This document shows, piece after piece, positions 31,789-40,172 of a stretch of 48,577 nucleotides of DNA. The notes under the pieces were generated by a model. That model was not told the origin of the DNA. It made no database searches and was given only the letters and a program-made list of their open reading frames with translations. The stretch spans positions 1 through 48,577 of the forward strand of contig JANSXC010000036.1 in the NCBI GenBank assembly GCA_024743115.1, read 5' to 3'. The position numbers were made by a program, and so were the translations under genes. This stretch comes from a bacterium. GTDB taxonomy: Bacteria; Planctomycetota; UBA1135; UBA2386. Numbering within the stretch: the first letter of the stretch is position 1; every line of letters begins with the position of its first letter.

Positions 31789-32706
31789 TCACGCGTCATG
31801 TGAGCCTTCGCGCGCCCGGCCCTGAGGGTGTGCCTGGTCGTAGACATCGCGCAGGCGCCCGACGGACACGTGCGTGTAGATCTCGGTCGTGACCAGTCGC
31901 GCATGGCCGAGTAGTTCCTGCACCGTGCGCAGGTCCGCGCCGCGGTCGAGCAGGTGCGTCGCGAACGAATGCCGCAGGCCGTGCGGCGTCAGCGGTGTCT
32001 GGATGCCGGCGTCACGGGCGCGACGGCGGACGGTCTCGAAGATCCAGCGCGAGCTCAGCGGAGTGCCGGTGCGATTGAGCCATAGCGTGCCGGGATCACG
32101 GCGCTTGCTGGCGCGCATGATCTGGCGGCGCGCATCGAGCCATGCGATCACGGCTCTGGTCGCCGGTTCGCCGAGCAGGCAGAGGCGTTCCTTACTGCCC
32201 TTGCCGAGCACCCGAACGATGCCCTCGTCGAGATCGAGGCTCTGCAGCTCCATCGTGGCGCACTCGCTCACACGGCAACCGGTCGAATAGAGCACCTCGA
32301 GGATCGCGTGATCGCGCCGGCCCTGCGGCGTGTCCGCGAATGTCTGACTCAGCAACAGGTCGACCTCCTTGCTCGTCAAGAACCGCGGCACGCGCTGCGG
32401 CGCCTTCGGGCCCTTCAGCAGCTTGGCGGGGTTCTTCGCGAGCAGGTCGGCCTGTTGGGCCCACGCGAACAGGCCGCGAACGCTCGCGAGCTTGCGTTGC
32501 ACCGAGGTCGCTGCGAGGCCCTGCTCCTCGAGCTCGACGAGGTACCGTCGCAGGGTCAGGCGCGAGACCTCGAGCACGTCGCAGTCCTGGCTACGCAACC
32601 AGGTGACGAAGTCCCGCAGGTCGCCGCCGTAGGCCTTCAACGTCGCGGGGCTCTTGCGCCGCGAGTTGCGGAGAAACTGCAGGTAGTCGTCGACGACCGC
32701 GACCAT
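31789..32706 (-). CDS. xerC: Tyrosine recombinase XerC/XerD
   Basis: A 305-residue site-specific recombinase of the XerC/D group, which resolves chromosome dimers at dif near division. The N-terminal SAM-like core-binding domain (1-95) is followed by the catalytic domain with Arg145 in G-C-R-V-S-E, Lys169 in G-K-G-S-K, His242 and Arg245 in PHGLRHSFATHLL, His268 in LLGHARLVTTEIYTHVS and the nucleophile Tyr277. All residues of the pentad are present, so it should be active. Size and motifs favour a chromosomal Xer protein rather than an integrase of a mobile element; XerC or XerD cannot be told apart by eye. The ATG at 32706 is used. It is divergent from the EamA transporter (55 nt). Confidence 0.9.
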   Translation of the reverse strand: MVAVVDDYLQFLRNSRRKSPATLKAYGGDLRDFVTWLRSQDCDVLEVSRLTLRRYLVELEEQGLAATSVQRKLASVRGLFAWAQQADLLAKNPAKLLKGPKAPQRVPRFLTSKEVDLLLSQTFADTPQGRRDHAILEVLYSTGCRVSECATMELQSLDLDEGIVRVLGKGSKERLCLLGEPATRAVIAWLDARRQIMRASKRRDPGTLWLNRTGTPLSSRWIFETVRRRARDAGIQTPLTPHGLRHSFATHLLDRGADLRTVQELLGHARLVTTEIYTHVSVGRLRDVYDQAHPQGRAREGSHDA

Positions 32707-32761
32707 CTTCGCAGCACGGTAGTGGATGGGGTGGGGCGGTCCCAATAGCGTTCCGCGCCCG

Positions 32762-33703
32762 ATGCCCTACCTCGGAGAAGTCTGTGCCCTCGTGACGGCG
32801 TCCATGTGGGCGTTGAGCGGGATCACGTTCGGGGTGGCGACGAAGTCGGTCGGCGGGTTCGCGACGAATCACTTCCGCATCTGGGCCGCGCTGCCGCCGC
32901 TCGCGATCATGGCACTGGTGTCGCAGGGCACGTTGTTGCCCGCTGGGATGAACGGGGAGCGGGCAACCCTGCTCGTGCTGTCGGGGTTCGTCGGGCTGGT
33001 GATCGGCGACCTGGGCTACTTCCACGCACTCGCCACGATCGGGCCGCGGCTCGCGTCGGTCGTGATGGCGACCTGGCCGGTGATGGCGCTGGGACTCGGG
33101 CCGCTCGCTGGGGAGTCGTTCGACGGCGTGGTCCTGCCCGGCGTGCTCGTCACGGTGCTCGGGGTCGCGTTGGTTCTGGCGACGGGCCGGTCGAGTTCAT
33201 GGAACCCGGCGACGACGCCGCGGCAGCGACTCACGGGCCTGATCGGCGCCGTCGTTGCCGCGCTCGGGCAGGCGGGCGGAGTCGTTCTCGCGCGCTACGC
33301 GATGGTGGCCGATGCGGACCTACCGGCGGGACTCGACCCGCTCGGCGCCACGCTCGTGCGCATGGCGGCTGCCGTGCTCGGCCTCCAGCTCGTCGCGCTG
33401 CTGCGCCAGAAGCCATTGGCCGGTGCCGCGGTGGTCCGCCGCCCGGCCGCGCAGCGCGGCGCCCTGCTCGGCACGCTGTTCGGACCGGTGATCGGCGTCT
33501 GGATGTCGATGGTCGCGTCGAAGGAGAGTGCCAACGTCGGTGTCGCGGCGGCATTGATGGCGACCGCACCGCTGTTCATGATCCCGCTTGCGCGCTGGGC
33601 CTACGGCTCGCGTATCAGCTGGGTCGGCTGGCTCGGCACGTTGCTCACGGTCGCCGGTGCCGCGCTGTGCTTTCCCGAGTTCCTCGGCTGGCTCAGTCGG
33701 TGA
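32762..33703 (+). CDS. EamA/DMT-family transporter
   Basis: A 313-residue inner-membrane protein of the drug/metabolite transporter superfamily, with two EamA repeats of about five helices each. The first starts LGEVCALVTASMWALSGITF and has LVIGDLGYFHALATIGPRLASVVMATWPVM; the second has AALGQAGGVVLARYAM and a corresponding helix in SKESANVGVAAALMATAPLFMIPL. Substrates of this family range from amino acids to nucleotide sugars and cannot be predicted here. The ATG at 32762 is chosen because the 12 residues before it in frame are Gly/Pro-rich and not hydrophobic. Its last 11 nt overlap the 3' end of the convergent aminotransferase gene. Confidence 0.85.
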   Translation: MPYLGEVCALVTASMWALSGITFGVATKSVGGFATNHFRIWAALPPLAIMALVSQGTLLPAGMNGERATLLVLSGFVGLVIGDLGYFHALATIGPRLASVVMATWPVMALGLGPLAGESFDGVVLPGVLVTVLGVALVLATGRSSSWNPATTPRQRLTGLIGAVVAALGQAGGVVLARYAMVADADLPAGLDPLGATLVRMAAAVLGLQLVALLRQKPLAGAAVVRRPAAQRGALLGTLFGPVIGVWMSMVASKESANVGVAAALMATAPLFMIPLARWAYGSRISWVGWLGTLLTVAGAALCFPEFLGWLSR

Positions 33704-34769
33704 GCGCCGACAGCAGACGCTCGAGCCGGCCTTCGTCGTGATCGCCCATGTGGCCGATGCGGAACGCCTTGCCCTTGAGGTCGCCGTAGCCCTTGTCGAG
33801 CTTGAAGCCGGAGTCTGCGGCCCGTTCGGCGAGCGCGTTGACGTCGGCGCCGCGCGCATCGAGGCAGCTGACGGTTGGGGAGCGGGCCGCATCGTCGGCG
33901 ACGAACGGCGCAAAACCGTTGTCCTCTGCCCAGCCGAGGGTCGTGGCCTGCAGCGTGCGGTGGCGCTGCCAGCGGGCTTCCAGGGTCTCGTGTTCGATGC
34001 GTTCGAGCTGGCGCTGCAGCGCGTAGACCAACGGCACGCAGGGCGTTGCGAGCGTCTTGCCCGCGTTGGTGTCCTTGACGTTGCGCGGCAGATCGAACAG
34101 GAACCCACGATCCGGAACGTCCGCAGCGCGCGCCAGCGCGCGATCGCTGATGGCGTAGGTCGCGAGACCCGGCGGCAGTGCCAGGCACTTTTGGGTGCCC
34201 GCGAACGCGAAGTCGAGGCCCCAGTCGTCGAAGCGCAGCTCGGCACCCGTGAGGCTCGTGACGACGTCGACGAGGATCAGCGCGTCAGGTTGGGCCTCCC
34301 GAACGACGCTGGCGAGTTCCCGCAGCGGCTGCAGGACGCCCGTCGAGGTTTCGTTGTGCGTGATCGCGACGGCGGCGACTTCGGGGCCGGCCTTCAGCCG
34401 GGCACGGAGCGCTTCGGGGTCATGGGCCTGCCCGAGATCGACCTGCATCGCTTCGGGGTCGCGCCCGCACAGCTTGGCGATCTGAAAGAAGCGCTTGCCG
34501 AAGGCGCCACCGACGAGATGCAGCGTGCGGCCGCGAGGCGGCACGAGGTTGCGGATCGCGGCCTCCATGAGCGCCGTAGCCGGGGCGGTCTCGAACGCGG
34601 CGTTCTGCCGCGTCAGGTACGCGTCGTGGAGCCGCCGGCAGACATCCTGCACCGTGGCGACGAACTTGGGATCGCGATGGCCGAGCAGCGGCATCGCCAT
34701 GATCTCGCGGAGTTCGGCATCGACTTCGGTCGGGCCCGGAATGAACAGAACGAGATGGTCGTCGCGCAT
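33693..34769 (-). CDS. Class V aminotransferase (alanine-glyoxylate / SerC-like)
   Basis: A 358-residue PLP enzyme of fold type I. The start F-I-P-G-P-T-E-V is typical of the alanine-glyoxylate/serine-pyruvate aminotransferase group. PLP contacts are visible: THNETSTGVLQPL, Asp168 in LILVDVVTSLTG, and the Schiff-base Lys194 in A-G-T-Q-K-C-L-A-L-P-P-G. Some members serve as phosphoserine aminotransferase (3-phosphohydroxypyruvate to phosphoserine) in organisms without classic SerC. The SerB-like gene 10 nt upstream and serA further up make that role likely here, though it is inference. Start ATG at 34769, with the stop of the phosphatase just before it. Length normal for the group. Confidence 0.85.
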   Translation of the reverse strand: MRDDHLVLFIPGPTEVDAELREIMAMPLLGHRDPKFVATVQDVCRRLHDAYLTRQNAAFETAPATALMEAAIRNLVPPRGRTLHLVGGAFGKRFFQIAKLCGRDPEAMQVDLGQAHDPEALRARLKAGPEVAAVAITHNETSTGVLQPLRELASVVREAQPDALILVDVVTSLTGAELRFDDWGLDFAFAGTQKCLALPPGLATYAISDRALARAADVPDRGFLFDLPRNVKDTNAGKTLATPCVPLVYALQRQLERIEHETLEARWQRHRTLQATTLGWAEDNGFAPFVADDAARSPTVSCLDARGADVNALAERAADSGFKLDKGYGDLKGKAFRIGHMGDHDEGRLERLLSALTD

Positions 34770-34779
34770 GGCGACAGCA

Positions 34780-35526
34780 TCACAATTCGCCGGCCGAAAG
34801 CAACTCGCGGAACTCCGGCTCGGAGCGGAGTTGGTCGAGTTCGGCAGCCGTGAGCACGTGTCCCAGGACGCCGGCGAGCCCGGGACCCGGTACGAACTCG
34901 TCGGCACCGGCCCGCACCGCCGCGCGTGTTGCGACGCCACCGAACCCGACGAACAGTTCCGCGGTCCCCTTGGTTTCGAGGTCGGTTGCGCCATCGCCGA
35001 CGAACGCAACCGGCCGTTGGGCCGCCGGCAGGCCGTTCAGGACCGTGATCTTGCCACCGTTCTGCCACAGCGGTGATTCGCGGTCGAAGTCGCGGTAATT
35101 GCCGGCGGCATCGAACAGCAGCGGCACCGCGTGGACATTCGCGAGTGGGATCCCGAGGTGGTTCGCGAGGTATTGCACCGGCGTGAGCAGGCCGCCGCTG
35201 ATGATTCCGACGTGTTTGCCGAGGAACCGTAGCGCGCCGATCACCCCCGGAACGTCGGGGACCATGTTTGCCACGTAGAGCGCGCCGACCCGGTCGAGCA
35301 GCGCGCGTGGCGGCGCGATCTTCTGCAGCCGCTGCTCGTAGATTCGAGCGAGCGGTTGCGTGCCGTTCATCGCGTGCTCGGTGAGCTCCGCGATCTCGGC
35401 GCGCGTTGCCTGATCGACGGCGTCGAGCAGTTCGTCGACGCCCTCGATGGTCGCCAGCGTGGAATCGCAGTCGAAGTAGACCGCGGCGAACGGTGGGCGG
35501 GGGGTGGTGGCCACGCCCCGCACCAT
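34780..35526 (-). CDS. serB: HAD-family phosphatase, phosphoserine phosphatase-like
   Basis: A 248-residue haloacid dehalogenase phosphatase. Motif I is Y-F-D-C-D-S-T-L (Asp19 nucleophile, Asp21 general acid), followed by E-G-V-D-E-L. The second motif is G-I-I-S-G-G, the Lys motif is in G-G-K-I-T-V-L-N-G-L, and the metal Asp pair is in AFVGDGATDLE. The SerB-like spacing and the hydrophobic cap helices (LTEHAMNGTQPLARIYEQRL) match phosphoserine phosphatase, the last step of serine synthesis. It lies 10 nt upstream of the aminotransferase start, in the same direction, forming a two-gene unit. Start: ATG at 35526; the first 12 residues are not conserved and a later start is possible. Confidence 0.8.
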   Translation of the reverse strand: MVRGVATTPRPPFAAVYFDCDSTLATIEGVDELLDAVDQATRAEIAELTEHAMNGTQPLARIYEQRLQKIAPPRALLDRVGALYVANMVPDVPGVIGALRFLGKHVGIISGGLLTPVQYLANHLGIPLANVHAVPLLFDAAGNYRDFDRESPLWQNGGKITVLNGLPAAQRPVAFVGDGATDLETKGTAELFVGFGGVATRAAVRAGADEFVPGPGLAGVLGHVLTAAELDQLRSEPEFRELLSAGEL

Positions 35527-35535
35527 ACCGTCGGT

Positions 35536-37875
35536 TCAGCGCGCCGCACGCAGTGCGTCGAGTCGGCCCTCGGCGCGTTCGCGCTGCATCTCGAAGCGCA
35601 GGCGGTCGATCTTCGACGCGGCCTTCATCTTACCCTTGAGCCAGACCAGCTCGAGCTTGGTCGCCTTCATCTCGCCGTCGACGAGGCCACGAATGATCTT
35701 GCGCTTGCGTTCGAGGTTGGCGAGTTGCGCCATTTCACGCCGCAGTTGGCCCTTGCTGACCATGCTGTTGTTGGCGAGCGCCTTGGTTTCCTCGAGCTTC
35801 GACTTGGCGATCTCGATTTCGGTGTTGAGGTCGAGCATGCGCGAGGTCAAGGCGACGATGGCTTCCGAAGCCGCGGCATCGTTGTTGGCCGCGAAGCGCG
35901 GTGCTGAAAAGTTGCTCGGGGTTGCGCCACGATTCTGGCCACTGCGGCTCGGCCCGCCGCGGGCGTTGCTGCGACTGTTCTGCGTGTTGAGCGGACCGCG
36001 CGCCGTCGACACGAGCGGCTGGTTCGGCCACCGCTTGGCAGCGGGTGCCGGGGTCGGTTCCGGCCGGGGCGGGCGAGCCGTTGAGTTCGCGCGGCCACCC
36101 GGGAACGTCGTGGTGTTCGGAAGCGGGGCCGACGGCTGTCCCGGGTTGCTGGCACGAGGCGCCCTGGGCGGCGCCATCGGGTTCTGGTGGTTGCGACCGG
36201 GGCGGACATCCACCGACAGCGTCGTCGGCAGAAAAGACGGTTGCGGCGATTGGCCGGGCGGCGGCACCGTGGTGTCACCCGGTGCGAACTGGCCGCGGCG
36301 GGCTCGGGTCGTCAACGGGTGCGGTGTCGGGGCTGTGGGCGGCGAGGCCGTGTCCAGCGGGGCGGGGGTCGGTGGTTCCGCTGGCGGGGTGGTCTCGCCC
36401 GGGTTGCTGTTGGCGCCTGCGATCCGGTTCGCAACGCTCTTCCAGGTTCCGAAGTTGCTCACCTTGCGCTTCGTGTTCTGGCGGTCGACTGCTTCGCTGA
36501 GGGAGCGGATCTGGCGTTTGAGGGCCGCGATCTCGGCTTCGAGTTCCGCCCGTTCGGCTTCATAGCGGGCCGTTGCCTGGCGCGTCCGCGCAGGGTCCTG
36601 CGCGTTCGCTTCGACGCCGAACGCGCTCGCGGCAGTCGCGACGAGGCCGAACAACAGCGCGGATTGGGCGACACGTCGGGTGCGGGAAAGGGGCGTCTGG
36701 TCGTCGGGCTTTGGTTGCAGCAGCATCTGAATCCTCCGGTAGAAGGCGGTGCGGCGATGGAAGATCGCCATGGCAGAGACGGCCGGCGCGGTGGGCGCCG
36801 AGTCGTCGACAAGGTTGAGTAGTTGGCGCGCGTAGGCGGTGCGTTCTGCACCGGCGGCGCGCTCGTCCGCGAGTCGCTCGCTCTCGAATCGCACGCGCGC
36901 GCGCAGCCACCAGAACAACGGGTGGAGTGCGAGCGGCAGCGCGAGCAGGGCGAACAAGGCCTGCACGAGTGGGTCGCGAGCGCGCAGGTGTGCCGACTCG
37001 TGGCGCAGAACCGCTGCGAGCGCATCGGGCCGACCAGCGAGTTCGGGCGATAGCACGATGACCGGCCGCAGCACGCCGACGCAGAACGGTCGCACCGAGC
37101 GCGCCGCAAACACGATGCGGGTTTGCTTCGGCAACGGCACGAGCGCATGCGTCGCGGCGCAGGCTCGCGTGGATCGCCGGAGGATCGCGAACAGGCGGAG
37201 GGCGCCGACGGCGTAGTGCAGCAGCAGCAGGAACGCGATCGCCGCCGCGAGGGCGATGAGGCCCTCGCGCCACGGCCAAGGCGTGACCGCCGCGGCATCA
37301 CCTGCGTGATCGGCGGCGGCCGCGTTGAGGGGCAAGTCGGTGCGCGTTCGATGCGATGCGATCCGCCCGGTGGCAGGCACTGGTTGGTCGTTCGGGAGGT
37401 GTACACCGGACGGCTCGCCGGCGATCGCGACGGTCCGGGGCGTGTTACCGATCGCCGAGTTCTCAACCGACGGTTCGGTGGGCATGGCGGCCGGCCCGGG
37501 CGCGCCGGGGTTGGAGCCCGCCGGCGCCGACCCGGTGTTCTGACTCGACCCCGCGGGCGTGGCCGGGATAGCAGTGCTGGGTTCGGTCGGTTTGCTGCTG
37601 GCCGTCGGCGTTGCGTTGCCGCCGTCGAGGTTGGCAGTGGGCTGAGCGGTCACCGGGACGCGGGGCGACCGCAAGGGCCGGGGGAACGGCACCGTCGCGA
37701 GCGCGAGGTAGGCGGCTGCGGCGATCATCGTCCAGATCCCGAGGCGGCGTCGGGTTTCGGCGGTGCGCTGTCGACGCAGCATCAGTAAGCCGCCGGCGAG
37801 GACGATTGTCACGCCGACGAGCAGGCCCGGCCCGTGCTCGGCGAGTTCCGACCAGAACGGAGTCAGGGCGGTCAT
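35536..37875 (-). CDS. BlaR1/MecR1-type M56 peptidase, non-beta-lactam sensor
   Basis: A 779-residue membrane metallopeptidase of family M56, the antirepressor partner of BlaI-type regulators. Hydrophobic helices lie near 16-36, 47-65, 204-224 and 302-322, with another at 404-420. The zinc motif is R-H-E-S-A-H (292-296) and the third ligand region F-E-S-E-R-L-A-D-E-R-A, so protease function should be retained. Between helices 2 and 3 there is a 140-residue Pro/Ser/Thr-rich insert. After the last helix come a coiled coil (about 436-470), a Pro/Arg/Asn-rich stretch (about 490-660) and a second coiled coil (about 665-779). No penicillin-binding sensor domain is present, so the signal is unlikely to be a beta-lactam. 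The ATG at 37875 overlaps the BlaI-like gene stop (ATGA). Confidence 0.82.
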   Translation of the reverse strand: MTALTPFWSELAEHGPGLLVGVTIVLAGGLLMLRRQRTAETRRRLGIWTMIAAAAYLALATVPFPRPLRSPRVPVTAQPTANLDGGNATPTASSKPTEPSTAIPATPAGSSQNTGSAPAGSNPGAPGPAAMPTEPSVENSAIGNTPRTVAIAGEPSGVHLPNDQPVPATGRIASHRTRTDLPLNAAAADHAGDAAAVTPWPWREGLIALAAAIAFLLLLHYAVGALRLFAILRRSTRACAATHALVPLPKQTRIVFAARSVRPFCVGVLRPVIVLSPELAGRPDALAAVLRHESAHLRARDPLVQALFALLALPLALHPLFWWLRARVRFESERLADERAAGAERTAYARQLLNLVDDSAPTAPAVSAMAIFHRRTAFYRRIQMLLQPKPDDQTPLSRTRRVAQSALLFGLVATAASAFGVEANAQDPARTRQATARYEAERAELEAEIAALKRQIRSLSEAVDRQNTKRKVSNFGTWKSVANRIAGANSNPGETTPPAEPPTPAPLDTASPPTAPTPHPLTTRARRGQFAPGDTTVPPPGQSPQPSFLPTTLSVDVRPGRNHQNPMAPPRAPRASNPGQPSAPLPNTTTFPGGRANSTARPPRPEPTPAPAAKRWPNQPLVSTARGPLNTQNSRSNARGGPSRSGQNRGATPSNFSAPRFAANNDAAASEAIVALTSRMLDLNTEIEIAKSKLEETKALANNSMVSKGQLRREMAQLANLERKRKIIRGLVDGEMKATKLELVWLKGKMKAASKIDRLRFEMQRERAEGRLDALRAAR

Positions 37876-38261
37876 GACTTGCCCTCCCGGCGTTCGGCCT
37901 CGGCGAGCAGGCGGCGCAGGCGGGCGAGCTCCTCCGAGTCCGGGCGTTTGGCGGCGAGGGCGCTCGCGACGAGCTGATCCAACGCGCCGTCGAACACCGA
38001 TTCGATCAGTCCACCAAGGAGGTTCTTCTTGGTGCGTTCGCCGGACAGCGTCGCGCGGTAGACGAACGTGCGGCCCTCCGAACGGTGGCTCACGAGCCCT
38101 TTCTCCTCCATCGTGCGCAGGAACGCCTGGACGGTGTTCTGCACGATCGGAACCTCGTCGCGCAAGGCCTCGTAGACCTCCCGCACCGTCGCTTCGCCGC
38201 GGTCCCAGAGGATCTTGAGGATCTGGAGTTCACGTTCGGAGGGTTTGGGTAGGTCGCTCAT
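37872..38261 (-). CDS. BlaI/MecI-family winged-helix repressor
   Basis: A 129-residue DNA-binding repressor. The N-terminal winged helix has PSERELQILKILWDRGEATV, VYEALRDEVPIVQNTVQAFL and the family K-G-L-V-S-H-R wing, with a C-terminal dimerisation and cleavage region (SGERTKKNLLGGLIES, FDGALDQLVASALA). In known systems the partner protease causes inactivation of the repressor, releasing the operon. It overlaps the M56 gene by 4 bp, and a palindromic operator candidate lies 70 nt upstream, in an AT-rich patch. No beta-lactamase gene is next to the pair; target genes beyond autoregulation are unknown. Confidence 0.92.
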   Translation of the reverse strand: MSDLPKPSERELQILKILWDRGEATVREVYEALRDEVPIVQNTVQAFLRTMEEKGLVSHRSEGRTFVYRATLSGERTKKNLLGGLIESVFDGALDQLVASALAAKRPDSEELARLRRLLAEAERREGKS

Positions 38262-38330
38262 GGTGTCGCGGGGTCGAGCTGCGCCAGGGGCACAGGTGAT
38301 CTACGGGTATCGACCGCAGAATATTCCAAG

Positions 38331-38358
38331 CTTAGTCAACTAAGTGAAGAAAACTAAG
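38331..38358. promoter_or_regulatory. Putative BlaI-type operator
   Basis: CTTAGTCAACTAAG (38331-38344) is a near-palindrome with two perfect 6-bp arms around a 2-bp centre; a further half-site ACTAAG follows at 38353-38358. The patch is AT-rich in a GC-rich window and sits 70 nt upstream of the repressor gene, the normal place for its autoregulatory site. TTAGT/ACTAA arms differ from the classic TACA/TGTA arms, so binding by this protein is inferred from position. Confidence 0.6.
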
Positions 38359-38412
38359 CGTGGCCGGATGCCTTGGCAAGGGGGGGCTGGCCGGATGCTT
38401 CCGAGCGGGCCG

Positions 38413-38437
38413 TGAGGCCGGCAGGAACGCCGGCTCA
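38413..38437 (-). terminator. Candidate hairpin downstream of serA
   Basis: TGAG(G)CCGGC pairs with GCCGGCTCA across a short loop, with one bulged base. It lies about 100 nt after the serA stop (minus strand). There is no U-run after it, so a terminator role is uncertain. Confidence 0.3.
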
Positions 38438-38539
38438 GGCGGGGCTTCGGCGGTGGCACCCGGTCAGTTTCGCCGATCCGGGCCGACGCGTTCGAGTCTC
38501 AGCACGGAGCGCGCGGGCGTGCCCGCGCTGGCCGGCGGG

Positions 38540-40141
38540 TCAGCGGACGAGCGCGGCGCGTGTGATCGAGGAGATCTGACGGATCGCGTCGAGCTGATCC
38601 GCGGTCGGTTCGCGGTCGAGGTTGAGGATGCCGAGGGCCGGCGCCGACACCTCACCGCCCTCGCCACCGCCGTTCGAGGCGGTACCGATCTGCATCCGCG
38701 TGATGTTGATCCCGTCGTTGCCGAGCTGGCTCCCGAGCTTGCCGACCACGCCGGGTTCGTCGGAGTGGAACGTCACGAGCATCGGGCCCTCCGGAATGGC
38801 GTCGATCACGTAGCCGTCGAGTTCGACCAGGCGGCCGTGGCGCTGGCCCAGGACGGTGCCGGATGCGAAGTGCCGCACTTCGTCGATCACGGCCTCGACG
38901 CGGAGCAGCGACATGAAGTCCCGCTTCATTGACGAGGACTCCGAGTGAACGCGCAGGCCGAGTTCTTCGCCGATGCGTTCGGCGTTGACCGGCGTCACCG
39001 TGCCCTCGACCGCGTGCTGTAGCGCACCGCCGAGCATGGCGACCCGCAGAGGACGGTGCGCCGAGTCCGGAATGCCGCCCTGAACCGACAGTCGCACCGA
39101 CTGCACGCGACCCTCGAAGAGCTGCGTGAGCAGACCCGCGAGATTGCGGGCGAGGTCGAGCCAGGGGCCGAGCTGGGCGGCGTCCGCCGGCGCCACGCGC
39201 GGCACGTTGATGCCGTTGAGTACGACCCCGCGTTTCAGCGCCAGCACCGTCTGCCGCGCCATGTCGAGCGAGACGTTGCGCTTGGCTTCGACCGTCGAGG
39301 CGCCGAGGTGTGGCGTGAGCACAAGGTTCGGTGCGGAGCGCAGCGGGCTGTCGGCTGGCAGGGGTTCCTGCTCGAATACGTCGAGCGCCGCGCCGGCAAG
39401 ATGCCCCGACTCGAGCGCCTCACAGACCGCCGCCTCGTCGACGATGCCGCCGCGGGCCGCGTGCACGAGGCGGGCGCCGGGCTTCATGGCCTGGATGCGT
39501 TCGCGGGACAGGAGTCCGCGGGTCTCGTCCGCGAGTGGCACGTGTACGCTGACGAAATCACTCGACCCGAGCAGCTCGTCGAGTTCCATCATCCGCACAC
39601 CGTCGGGCGCGTTGGCCTGCGACACGAACGGGTCGTACGCCGAGACCGTCATGCCAAGTCCGCGACAGCGCTCGGCGACCACGCGGCCGATGCGGCCGAG
39701 GCCGAGCACGCCAGCCTGCTTGCCCGCCAGTTCGACGCCAGTGAACTTCGACTTCTCCCATTTACCGGCTCGCACCGACGCATCGGCTGCGGCGATCCGG
39801 CGCGCCATGCTGACGAGCAGCGCGATTGCGTGCTCACCGGTCGTGACCGCGCCGGCCTCGGGCGTGTTCATGACCACGATGCCGCGCGCCGTGGCGGCTT
39901 CGACGTCGATGTTGTCGACGCCGATGCCGGCGCGGCCGATCAGGGTCAAGCGGTCCGCCAGCTCGAGGCTGCGCGCGGTGACCTTCGTGGCCGACCGCAC
40001 GATCAGAGCTTCGTAGTCCGCGAGCGTCGTGCGCAGCGCGTCTTCGTCCATGCCGGTCTTGACCGTGACGTCGCCGGCGTCGTTCAACAGTTCGAGACCT
40101 TCGGCCGAGAGTTCGTCCGCAACCAGAATCTTCGTCGTCAT
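38540..40141 (-). CDS. serA: D-3-phosphoglycerate dehydrogenase
   Basis: A 533-residue NAD-dependent enzyme, first step of serine synthesis from 3-phosphoglycerate. The NAD loop is G-L-G-R-I-G (147-152); catalytic residues are Arg230 in V-H-A-A-R-G-G-I-V-D, Glu259 in D-V-F-E-Q-E-P and His278 in L-T-P-H-L-G-A-S-T. The long form is present: after the catalytic core come an intervening domain (about 320-450) and a C-terminal ACT domain (MLVTFHSDEPGVVGKLGSQL) that may bind serine for feedback control. Asn is seen where other family members have N in MNTPEAGAVTTGEH. The start ATG is at 40141; 14 more residues upstream are possible but not conserved. Together with the aminotransferase and phosphatase it completes the phosphorylated pathway in the window. 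Confidence 0.95.
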   Translation of the reverse strand: MTTKILVADELSAEGLELLNDAGDVTVKTGMDEDALRTTLADYEALIVRSATKVTARSLELADRLTLIGRAGIGVDNIDVEAATARGIVVMNTPEAGAVTTGEHAIALLVSMARRIAAADASVRAGKWEKSKFTGVELAGKQAGVLGLGRIGRVVAERCRGLGMTVSAYDPFVSQANAPDGVRMMELDELLGSSDFVSVHVPLADETRGLLSRERIQAMKPGARLVHAARGGIVDEAAVCEALESGHLAGAALDVFEQEPLPADSPLRSAPNLVLTPHLGASTVEAKRNVSLDMARQTVLALKRGVVLNGINVPRVAPADAAQLGPWLDLARNLAGLLTQLFEGRVQSVRLSVQGGIPDSAHRPLRVAMLGGALQHAVEGTVTPVNAERIGEELGLRVHSESSSMKRDFMSLLRVEAVIDEVRHFASGTVLGQRHGRLVELDGYVIDAIPEGPMLVTFHSDEPGVVGKLGSQLGNDGINITRMQIGTASNGGGEGGEVSAPALGILNLDREPTADQLDAIRQISSITRAALVR

Positions 40142-40172
40142 GTGCAGCTTGACGCTACCGCGTCCGGCCCGC

